DNA from: Struthio camelus
Taxonomy: Eukaryota > Chordata > Aves > Struthioniformes > Struthionidae
DNA: 64,000 nucleotides
Assembly: GCF_040807025.1 (NCBI RefSeq)
Contig: NC_090982.1
Location: 31,335,912-31,399,911, forward strand
Direction of reading: 5' to 3'
Shown here: positions 30,501 to 40,887 of the stretch, in pieces
Layout: each line of letters opens with the position of its first letter
Numbering within the stretch: position 1 is the stretch's first letter
Position numbers and translations under genes: made by a program
The notes under the pieces: generated by a model
What the model saw: the letters and a program-made list of their open reading frames with translations, nothing else
The model's database searches: none
What the model was told of the DNA's origin: nothing

Positions 30501-33500
30501 ACCCTCCCCCTCTTTTTGTAGTTTGGCTGCAAAGAGCAGTGTTCAAAAATCACAGATCATTTTACACGGCTCATAAATCAAGCCAAAAGAGGAGAAAAGC
30601 TTCTGAAGCTGGGACCTGCAGCAGCTTCCAAGAGTGAGTCATAGTCACTTGGGTGTCCACTCTCTGCATCTTCTGGGAATCACAGTCAGAAAGGCTTATC
30701 ATAGACACTAGCCCTACCGGGAAGCCCTACTCAAAGAGAAGAAATGACAGAGATTGGAGATGATCAACCAACAGCAATGGCAAGAGCTACGGAAGTAACA
30801 GTAGTCTGAGCTATGAATACTTATCTGAGAAGAGAAGGTAACTATAATTCACCCATTTGTTGTCAAAATTGAACAACATGCCTAGAAATACAGAAGAGTG
30901 AAATCAATAGGCATGTGGCAGCTGTGCTCAGCTTCATCCTGGGAAATGAATGAACGTAACATGTTACAGAAGAGTGGTGATGCGAGAGGAGCACTAGGAC
31001 TTTAGAGGGTACACAGAAAGCTCTCCTATTTCTAGGGAGGGATCAGAAGCAGCTACTACCTCTTAGCATAATCTGGTGTAATCTAATGTAGTTTACTTCT
31101 TGCTACTAGGGACCCACTAGCATGGTCTCAGTGCTTCTCATCCCTATCACCCCTAAAGACTGAATAATTGCTTTTTTTTTTCTTGTTCTTTGTTTTTTTA
31201 CTCTACGCCAGGAATCCAAATAGCTCTCCTGCACTTTCCTTTCATGATGAGAACTTGTATCTGTGCCAAGCAATTTGTGATATCATTTGTAAGAGTGAAT
31301 GCTGTCCAGAATGTACTGCACTAATGCCTCGTCCAAAGAATACCAGTACTACAGTGACTTCCTTTAATTAATTATGATGTCAGCTTTGTGGAGGAGGCCA
31401 GCTCCAAGCTGGTGAGCTGAACTTTTGGGTTTCTGATCCAGGAAAGAGAATCACGCCATGCACAGAGCAGCAGTATTTGGTATAATTATAAAAATTTCCA
31501 TGACTTTATTCTCTCAAGATAGAAACCTGATCAGCACTTTTGGGAACTTTTATTTCTTACTGTTACGAGGTCTAGTCTCCACAAGACGATAGGAATGCTG
31601 TGTACACAAAGCATATGAGTATGTCATTAGAAAACCAGTTCTACTGAATTAGAATAAAATTGTCCCAAATGATTCCTAAGTATTGAAGAGGAATGGAGTA
31701 TAGGGGGAAAGAAAATATTTAACAGAGTATTTGGAGATGGTGTTCATTTTTCAGAGTTTAGACGCATTCTGTAAAAAAATATTTAAAAATATTTAGAAAT
31801 AGAGTCCATCAAGTCTCCCTGAAATTTGTATGAGAATCCCACTGGCTTCACTAAAACTTTTTATCTAGTTCTGTGTGAGTAAAATTAAGTTCTGACCCTG
31901 CAAAAGTCAGTGAAAGTTTTCTTATAGGTTTCAAAGAAGTCAGAATTTCCTTGATAAAATGCAATCAGGCATGTTGATTCTGTGGTTTCATACACTGCAA
32001 GCCTCACCACTCTTTAGTCTACTGGGAGGAGTTGTAGATGACTTTATCACATGTTTCTACAGAGATATAGCCTTTATTCATGGGGTGAAATATTGCTCTT
32101 AGGAAATATATTTATTTGCAAAAAGCATAAAAGAAACAAATAAACAAACTAGCTCAGGCATCTGGGCGGAGCAGGCCAGCTGGTTCTGCGTTTGTTAGCT
32201 GGCTCTGAACTTTGCTATAGTTTTTTGGGACCTGACCTGGCACTGCATTTTGCTATGCTGATGAGCTCTCTGAGTACGGGAATCGGGACCTCTGAGTCTC
32301 TAGGTTCAGCTGGGAATGCTTACTATCTTGGGCACTCCTTTCTGACAGGAGCCGTACCATGGGCTCAACGGGTTTCGCTCTTGTCAACCAGTGTCCAGCA
32401 TCATGACTAGAGCTTACACAGATGAACTCTCAGGAGTGCCTAGAACTCAGTGCTTTAAGTAATTGCCTTGCAGTATAGGGGACAATGTCTATAGTATTCC
32501 CTCAAACTTGCAGAAAATGCAATCGAGTGACTAACACTTCTGCATATTTTTCCAATACCTATGTCTTGTTATAATCCCCAAATTCCCTTCTGGTATGAGG
32601 TAACATGTACTCAGGGTCCGGTGATGAAATGAATGATGTACAAAATCTAGGTTTATTCCAAGGGATACCTTTTGTATTCCCCCTCATCCTTGCCTACGGG
32701 TCTTTGAATGGCATATAGCCAACCTCTTCTTTCAGAAATCCTGCAGCAATACTGTTCCCACTTCCAGATGCAGCTTTTCTTCAGAAATTGTCTCTATTTG
32801 GAGACACAAGTGAAGACAAAAGTCTTCTGCCAAGATCACTGCCTTCATACAGAATCTCCCTCAGACTGCAGGGTATCTTCTTTTGCTTGTATGCTAAGAA
32901 AAATACTTTCTGAAGACCGTGTGTATTGATTGGTACTCCCTGATGACAACTGCCTTAAAAACATAATTAAGACATATAGGATACCATCCTTGTAGTTTGT
33001 TAAACTGTTTATAATATAGTGCAGTTTAGAAAATATACTATGTATTAGGTGTCTGGTATTCTATTTCAGTAAAATAAGCTGTTTTTATTAATTGTAAGCA
33101 GTAAGTGAACATCTTTACCTTGAGATTAGGTAGATTCACACCTCTGTTTCATCAGTTGCATGCTATTGCATCTGTTTGTTTTCAGAGGACCTACCCCAAC
33201 ATGAAAGTAGGATAGTTCATTGCTGAGTCAGGTCTTTTGTCTTACTGCATCTTCTGTGATGAGAAGAGTTTTTAGCACCATTATTGCCAGACAAAGAGGT
33301 ACTGACACTGTTATAAAAATAGTTTTGAAGGCTCAGCCTAGCCTTACTTATTCCAGTGCCTCAGGCCTCTATTAGAACATTCCAGGGCTGTTCTTTAGTT
33401 TACAGCTGGCATACTACTCTTATTATTCTCTTTGTTTTCCTTTAAGCAGAGGTCAAACTGCCCCTGTATTTCCTTATTACTTTTCATTTCTCAATGTGTT

Positions 33501-33885
33501 TCACACTCTGCAGTCAAAAAGCATACAAAACCTCAGAAGAATCCAGCCTCCTTGTATTGAGATTCAGCCTAAAGGTCAAATGGTCAGTTATGTGCCTTCA
33601 ACAGATCATTGTGCAATTTTCCAGACAGATACATCCACTTTCACAGTTTCTGAAATCCAGCAGAGTCAATGTACGCTATGCAAGTACAAGGCTAAGGGAT
33701 GCTCTGTCAGGTAAGAAGCTGTCTTCTCTAAGGATAGGCACCCAAGAAATGGCACAGAAAAAGGAGTGGACTTTAGGAAGATATGAATTGTTCCTTGATT
33801 TTCTCCTTGCTCCAGGAAGAAAGTAAATTTTTAATTGCAGGAAAAGTTCTGATATTTGCCTCATTTAACGAAGCCTGTATTTACA

Positions 33886-33966
33886 TAATCACAGAATCAC
33901 AGAAAGGTTGAGGTTGGAAGGGACCTCTGGGATCATCCGGTCCAACCTCCCTGCTCAAGCAGGATC
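33886..33966 (-). mobile_element. CR1 3'-end fragment
   Basis: The plus strand shows two direct octamers of the type aatcacag, followed by gttggaagggacctctggga and then gtccaacctccctgctc. This is the reverse complement of the conserved CR1 3' tail, including the terminal ATTCTGTG-type repeats. After about 80 bases the match stops, so only the extreme 3' tip remains here, either a very short insertion or one interrupted by later events. Confidence 0.9.
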
Positions 33967-34104
33967 TAATCATAGAAATGACTTGAAAAGGAACTGTTAG
34001 GACACACATTTGGGAATTAAGACATTGGATATTATGATTTTGGGCATCAGTAGGATAGAAGATCAGGACATTGTCATGCCAGTGCAACTTTATTGCCTAC
34101 AGAT

Positions 34105-34420
34105 TTTCGAGTAGATTTTCGAGTGCTTTATTTAAGGTTGTTTTAGACGTGCCAAGTATTGGTGTTTCCAGCATTTTTCTCCTGGGAGACTCTTCCACAG
34201 TCTGATAATTTTAACTCTGAGGGAAATGGTCTCCATCTTTACTCTTCCCTGTCCTTGCCAACTGAGTGCCTCTCTAGTAGTGCACTTGAGTGAGCTCTGT
34301 GTTCAGGTCTCTTTATAGGTCCTTGAAGATGCTCTTCATTTTATGAAGTCTCCTACAGGTCCTTGAAGATCCTCTTCATTTTATGAAGTCTCCTTCTGCT
34401 TAGCCTCAAGTAGGAGGCAT
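34105..34420 (-). mobile_element. Possible old CR1-like LINE relic
   Basis: Phrases such as gtgtttccagcatttttctc and gggagactcttccacagtct resemble the 3' region of older CR1/L3-type LINEs in minus orientation. Their place just to the right of a CR1 3' tip fits a single decayed minus-strand element with inserted or replaced sequence between. The similarity is judged from memory, is weak, and the limits are approximate. Confidence 0.35.
34317..34393. repeat. 40-bp tandem duplication, two copies
   Basis: The block starting aggtccttgaagat and ending in tgaagtctcc occurs twice with a period of 40 bases. The two copies differ at one clear position (gctcttc against cctcttc), so it is a fairly recent local duplication. 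Confidence 0.9.
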
Positions 34421-37400
34421 TTTCTCAGCATATGTTCTGGCCACAATTTTCCATGTCCTCCTGAGTGGCAGTCAAACAGCCTGATCAGTTTCCAGTGTGG
34501 ATAGTGCTCACATTTGATTGAGCATCTGAGGATGTGCATTTGACTGTGTAAATGCATGGGGTGATTCCACAAAAACATTGTATCTTAGGAGGTGAAAGAA
34601 ACCCCATCTGCATCTAATAAGGCATAAGCTGCTTTTTGCACTGTTGTAGAAGTTTTTAACAAATGTCTTTGTGTACCTCTGTGAATTCTCAGGATCATCC
34701 CAGATATTCAAGAACAGGAAGTTAATTCAAAACCAAGAACAGTCAAAACACATTTTCATGGATGCTGCTCTGCTTGCAAAAGCGTATGATTTTTGTTTTG
34801 TCAGCTCTGAAGTGCTTGCATTCTTGTGCTTGTGGTCAGCATTTCTAGGCCACCAGAAATAACATGCTAGTGTTAGCATGTTGATCTTAGGTAATTTTTA
34901 CAAAATACTAGCTGGACCAGTGTCTTTTCAGATATTGTTCTCATACTAATTATTTCAGTGCCACAAGTATATTATCTATAGTCTAGGCTTAGACTATAAA
35001 GATTTACATGCTTAGGAAGAAAAATCTAACAGGTGTATCTTATTGTAAGCAAATGTGTTTTACAGATGTATTTATCATAACAATTTTTAATAATTGAATC
35101 ACAAACTCATTTTGATCTGCCATCGTTTATATATGACGTGTACTGTAGAGCAGTACCGCTTACTTTTATTCCTCATGAATCTTGCCTTTAAAACTTACTA
35201 CAAATTTTGAAAATCCAGGTACAACTGAGGAAGATCAACAATTTATTTTAATGTCAAATCAAAAGAAGAACAACAGCAAGTACTACAAGAGTTATGCAGT
35301 AAAAAGAGCTCTCCTTCTTCTGTTAAACATATCACCATAATAATTGTATTCTTAGTATTTTCTTTCCTTTTTTTAAGAATGGCAACACTCCTTTCCAAAT
35401 GTAACTGAGTCTATGCTGACCTTCCAGACAACTGAGCTCCTGAATATGGCCATTTCCAGATAAGAGCTCTTCAGACAATGATCTGAAAAGATCTTCTGGC
35501 ATTTACCTATACTGAATGTGTCCTCCAGACCTAGCCCCTGATTTGTGTCAGTCTTCTCACCATACAAAAAGGTTGCACTGAAGCTGCAGTGAACTTTTCG
35601 GTGCCCAGATTTATCAAACTGCAGTAATTATCACCCCTATACATCAGCCCTTTGACCTCCACTCTGTGGTCAATTAATAAATTGACAACCCGTTAAGCTG
35701 TTTCACATTGGAATTGAGTAAAGATGACAAGGAGACGACCCTACATCAGTGGTTTCCTTTCAAAGTACACTTAAATACCATCAAATCCACAATCAATGGC
35801 AACACACATACATGTTTAACAAAGCTTTTAACCTTTTAACCATCAGGCCATCTGACTTTCAAGAAATATTGCTCTTGGTTCAAACACCAAAGCAAAGGAT
35901 TTTCTACATTACACAAGCACTTTTGGCTTGAATCAGCGGTAGTGGGAGGCCCTGGGAATCTCTTCTACTGTCCCTCCTGATCCCCCCTCAAGAATACCAT
36001 GCAAGGGCTGTCCTAAAAAAAGGAAAGATGCATCCAAGATACAAGCTGACAAACAGTGATGGGACAGAAAACTATAAACTGACTGTCAGTAACTTCTTTT
36101 AAACCTACACAGCAGAGATAATATGGCTATATGTAGCATCTGAGACTCTCTTCCTTAATGTATAGGTGGAAAAATCACTGATGGTTTTGACCATAAGCAC
36201 TCTGTCCTCCTAGCCTTGTCACTGGAACAACAGCAGCAAGCGCAGGGACACTGGTCCAGGATCTAGACAGGCTCAGCAACGTAGATGCCAAAAGTCAAAG
36301 AGACGGTACATCCTACTGCAAGTAACCATACCTATGTTAAAGGGCAAAACCAGTGCATAAGTTGGGTTCGGTCATGTGTGAACCAGGACAACAGAAAGTT
36401 ATTCTCAAATATAAAATATCTGGGCAATTCCTGTCTGGTGTGGGTGCACAGAAGTCTGAGGAGGCACAGTCCTGTGCCAGGAAGAATGTTACCCTAGAAG
36501 GACCTTGTTCTGAGGACGAAAGGTGCTATAAGAAAATGCTGCACTACAAGAATGCGTAAGTTTTGAATAGTGGCAATGAGGGGGCAGGAAAGAATCACTG
36601 TGTTGGGCAAACAAGTCAAACAAGGGCATTGTGGACTACAAAGACATGAGCTTCAGGGCTAGATGGTGGACATGGATTTCAGAATTAGCTTTGCTTCTTG
36701 AAGATATGTTGTATCTTCAGACCTGGATCAGGAAAGGGTGAAGAGTTTGAGCAGCTGGGGTTCACTGGGAAAAGTTCAATAATTACTTCAAAAGCATCAG
36801 AGCTCCAAACATGAGATATCAAAAGGTAAAACCTGGACTTAATTCAATGGGGGATCTAGGGAAACAAGGACACCTACTGTTGCTGAATAGTTATGTAGCT
36901 GGCAACCAGTTTCATTATACGTAGACATGCTTAAGAGACAATCTTCTGCCTGAATAATAATGAATCTAAATCTACTGGCCAATGAATTTAACCTTTTAGG
37001 CACACTAACTGTATTGGAGTATGATGCACTTGAAACTCACGGAAATTTTTTCCACTGCATTTCCGGGGAGTGCTCTTCCAAGCCTTTTTATACTTCATTG
37101 AGAGAAATAAAACACAGCCACGGCTTGTAATAAAGAAAAGCTCCTTCCCTGGACGGAATGATCAAGAAGTCAAGGTAGCATTGTCTGTAGTGCTCATAAC
37201 TTCTAAACATTTACAGGAAAATCAGCAGAGATTTCATCAGTGGAGCATTCAGAGGCAGGAAACCCTTCAGAACGAGCAGCAACTTACATGTGTGTATCTA
37301 GAATAGATAAAATAGACTTCCACACCTAGAGAGTCACCTGAAGTCCTTTGCAGTCAGTAGAGAAACAGATACTTTCAAGGCATGATTCATCTAACCTATT

Positions 37401-38989
37401 TAGATGTCTACTGTCGGCTGAGATGTACCTTGCACTGCAACTGCCCAACTCTCCCTATTAAACATAAAAGAAAGATAGAGTGATTCTGCAGATGTCTACT
37501 TGTAATTAGATGAATCCCACTGCTAAAGCCTGCCTCTGTTGCTGAGGAAAACATATTTACTTCAGAGGATCATGACTCAAAGGATGAGGTCTTCAAAATC
37601 AAGGCACAGCTAAGAAGATACACCATTTGATATCAATAGGCTTTAACCATCTGGGCTTTTTTTCAGCTTCTTTTCTAGGTGCAGGACCAAATTTCTAACA
37701 AAATTAGAGAATTCATGAGACAGAGGCAAGACAAAGAGGTGCACCCAGTGGTACTTGTGAGGAGAAAGCTAGCCATGTGTAATGCAGACTTCATCTCTTA
37801 GAGCTGAGGAGGCAACACATCTGCAGCAGATGTTCCCCTTTCCCTGTCACAAGGTGAGATTGCCTGCTATTATTTCATTTTCTGATTCATCAGTTGCGAC
37901 TGAGTGTAATTCCTGAAACAGCTGGAGACATAAAAAGCCGTATGTCCCGCAGGCACATGACAGCTGTTGATATTATATCCTTGGTATTGGCAGTCACTAC
38001 AAAAGTTCACCTAAATACTGGTTTTTACCCAAATGGGAGAAAGCCTAAAGACATATGAGTGGGGTGTGATACCTAATAGTAAAGGTTCAGGGAGAAAGAA
38101 GCCATTGAGAGGTACCTCTGACAAGAACAGATTCCCGAGAGTGTTGCCTATGTAAGTGACAAAAAAAAGCTCAAGGAGCTGAAGAAAGAAGATGTTCTTC
38201 AGGTAGCATTAGTAATGAAATTGCAGGTGGTGAAGGAAAACCAACTTTAAATACTTTATATTGGCACCCTGAATAGAAGGTGCTGAACTTTCTTCACAAC
38301 TTCCCACAATTAGAAAGGTTACTAAGTTCTGCAGGCTACATTTGGTAAGAGGGAAACATCGTAAGATGCAGGGACCCAGCCAAAGAGCTGGAGAAGGTGA
38401 GTCACTAATTGGAAAACAGTGCTTGGAAGGGTAAGTGTGGCTGGCTCATGGCATGTTCCCAGAAATCTGCGTGGCACCAGCAGGCAGAGGAGGATTGTAG
38501 CCATCACCTCTGGCTTATGTAAAATTACAGCCTAACCCAAAGACCAATGAACTCGAGGAGAGATTCAGAGTGGACAAATAATTCCAAATCCGGATGATTT
38601 TTTTTTTAAAAGTGGTAAAACAAACTATGGCAAAGGAAAGCAAATCTTCAGTTTGCCTTGGCTGAAATGAATTAAAAAACAACCATTCCTTTACTTCTGT
38701 CTCTCCCCTTTTCTCTGTAATTCTTAGATGAAATGTTAAGAGAAAAATATAGTTAGTGAAAGTTAAGGCAGCAACAAACAACGTGGAAAAAACACACTAC
38801 AGGAAAGAGAACATAATCAAATGTTTTCAGTCTGAATTTGCACTAAATCTTGAAAGAAAATATTCATACATCTAAAAAAGATAATCCTTAAAGAAAACCT
38901 TCAAGAAAATACCGCTGATAGTAGAGGTAAACTGCTGCTGTATTATTAATTCAGACTGACATAAGGCCAAGATGGAAAGCAGAACTCAT
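34421..38989. other. AT-rich stretch without a recognised gene
   Basis: No protein or RNA gene is recognised between the old LINE relic and the CR1 that begins the array. Two small perfect hairpins occur near 34,861-34,998. The composition stays AT-rich right up to the CR1: the line 38,821-38,880 holds 15 G or C in 60 bases. Confidence 0.5.
34861..34998. other. Two perfect 9-4-9 hairpins 94 bp apart
   Basis: At 34,861-34,882 the arms aacatgcta and tagcatgtt flank a 4-base loop. At 34,977-34,998 the arms tatagtcta and tagactata flank another 4-base loop. Both are exact inverted repeats. No transposon end or RNA gene is recognised around them. Confidence 0.6.
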
Positions 38990-40335
38990 AAAACATTGGG
39001 CAAGAAGGAGGACCCAAGAAACTACAGGCCTGCCAGCCTAACCTCGATCCCCGGAAAAGTGTTAGAACAGCTCCTCCTGGAAGTCATCACTAAGCATATG
39101 AGGAACAAGAAATTGATCAGGAGTAGTCATCACGGATACACCAAGGGGAAAACATGCTTGACCAATATGATAGCCTTCTCGGCTGCAGTGCCTGGCTGCC
39201 GAGCTGAAGGGAGAGCAGCGGATGTGCTCTGCCTTGCCTTCAGCAGGGCTTCTGACACGGTCTCCCGTCACATCCTCCTAGGCAAGCTCCGGAAGCGTGG
39301 GCCAGGTGAGCAGACGGTGAGGCGGATCGAGAAGTGGCTGAATGGCAGAGCTCAGAGGGTTGCGAGCAGCGGCGCCAGGTGTAGTGGGAGGCCTGGAGCT
39401 AGCGGTGGCGCCCTGGGGTCGGTGCTGGGTCCAGTCTTGTTCAATGCATTCCTCAGGGACCTGGATGCGGGGACACAGTGCAGCCTCTGCAAGTTTGCTC
39501 CTGGTCGAAACCTGGGAGGAGGGGCTGAGGCACCAGAGGGCTGCGCTGCCCTCCAGAGGGCCCTGGCCAGGCTGGAGACTTGGGCAGGCAGGAAGCTGCT
39601 GAAGGGGCGGGCGGGGGAGTGCAGAGTCCTGCCCCTGGGCAGGAATAACGGCCCTGGCCCCGGACAGGCCCTGGGACACCTTGTTGTGGTGGCCACGAGG
39701 CAGCAATGGGCCCTGGGGACAAAGGTGGCCCCTGGGCTCCTGGGCTGCCTGAGCAAGAGCAGCGCCCCCAGGGGCAAGGGGGGGTGATCCTCCCCCCTCT
39801 CCTCAGCCCTGCTGAGGCCACCCCTGGAGACGCGTGGCCGGCGCTGCGCTCCCCAGTCCAAGCGAGCTCCGGAGCTCCTGGCGGGAGGGCAGCGAAGGGC
39901 TCCCAAGAGGACGAAGGCCCTGGCACCCCTCTCGCCTGAGGAAAGGCTGAGAGAGCTGGGCCTCTTGAGCCCGCAGAAGACAAGGCTGCGGGGGCGCCTT
40001 AGCAAAGGCCAGAAGCAGCGGAAGGGAGGCCGCGGCCTGGCTCTTCAGAGCGCTGCCCCTGAAAGGCCGAGAGGCAACGGGCCCAACCGGAAACGCAGGA
40101 AGCTCGAAGCACCTGACCGTAAGGACCATCTTGTTCCCTGTGAGGGAGGGCGGGACAGAGCCCTGGAGCAGCTCGCCCCGAGAAGGGCTGGAGTCTCCCT
40201 GCCTGGAGATGGTCCAGAGGCGCCTGGCCAGGGCGCTGGGCAGCCTGCTCGGGGGAGCGTGCTGGGGCAGGGGGGTTGGACCAGATGATCTCCAGAGGAG
40301 GCGTCCGAGCTCCAGCGCTCTGTGCTGCTCTGCAG
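38990..40335 (+). mobile_element. Chimeric CR1 spanning the array's left edge
   Basis: An open frame of 271 codons (38,972-39,787) reads as CR1 reverse transcriptase. It has KKEDPRNYRPASLTSIPGKV and KGKTCLTNMIAFS in the left part, then DTVSRHILLGKL, WLNGRAQRV, GSVLGPVLFNAFLRDLD and EGCAALQRALARLETWA. The C-terminal CR1 part follows in another frame (EERLRELGLLS near 39,940). The 3' end reads ggttggaccagatgatctcc at about 40,268, ending near 40,335. Left of about 39,200 the sequence is AT-richer, close to ordinary CR1 and only roughly similar to the CR1 of the inner units. Right of that point it matches the other units almost base for base. The catalytic FADD is FAPG (near 39,494), so the enzyme is dead. 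The 5' start is a truncation and approximate. Confidence 0.9.
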
Positions 40336-40887
40336 CCTGGCTCCGGCCCGGAGGGAGCGCCAAGCGGCAGCCTGGGCACTAGCGGCGCAGGCTGCAAGAG
40401 CAACCTGCCGCTTTGCCTGGCGAGCCAAGGGCTCGGGCCCCTCGGCGGCCCTTTGCCCGGGCCCTCGTGAGGCGCTGGCCGTGTCACAGTGGCCAGCAGG
40501 TAGCTGCCGGCTTTCCTGCCCGTGTTTGGCCGGCGAGCTTGCCCCGCGGCAGCGCCTGGGTCACAGCGGTGCTCTGTGACACGACCGCCCGCGGCAGGCT
40601 GAAAAGAGCTGGGCGGCTCTGGCAGGTGCCAGGTTGGGAGGCAGCACCTCCGAGCAAGCGGGTGAGGCGAGCGAGGGGAGGGGAGGGCAGGGAGGGAGCA
40701 GGGATGGAGGCAGGGGCCGGCGCGGGGCTGCCCCGGGAGCCTGGGGGCTCTGGGGTGCCGTGCTGGAAACTCACTGTGGTCCCGCTCCTCCCCCAGGGTC
40801 AGCAGAGGAGCGTGTGGAAGAGAAACCTCGGCGCTGCGGTGGCCGGGGCTCTCCGGAGCACTCCGTCGACTGGCCCCTGGGTTCGCC
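40336..40887 (+). promoter_or_regulatory. Unit 1 upstream region with probable 5'UTR exons
   Basis: This GC- and CpG-rich stretch lies between the CR1 3' end and the start codon, and no TATA box is seen. A probable non-coding exon ends at 40,661 (donor g/gtgagg). A 135-bp intron then leads to an acceptor ctcctcccccag, so the exon bearing the start codon begins at 40,797. That intron holds six G-runs of three or more within 40,675-40,703, a strong G-quadruplex candidate on the coding strand. Farther upstream, gtgtcacag (40,481) and its exact reverse complement ctgtgacac (40,574) occur, with gtcacag again at 40,560 forming a 7-base hairpin. The promoter role is inferred from position and composition. 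The same layout recurs in each unit. Confidence 0.5.

Larger units (their letters stand above)
17906..33885. other. AT-rich stretch without a recognised gene
   Basis: As in the left flank, open frames are short and resemble no family I know, and I see no RNA gene. A somewhat GC-richer patch lies at about 25,980-26,780 and two microsatellites at 28,701 and 30,445. Intergenic or intronic sequence is the most likely content. Diverged repeat relics may be present but are not recognisable by eye. Confidence 0.55.

Noticed and set aside
34421-38989. Possible LTR or endogenous virus remains next to the array
   Set aside because: I looked for paired terminal repeats and for gag, pol or env-like translations and recognised none. 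A decayed copy cannot be excluded by eye.
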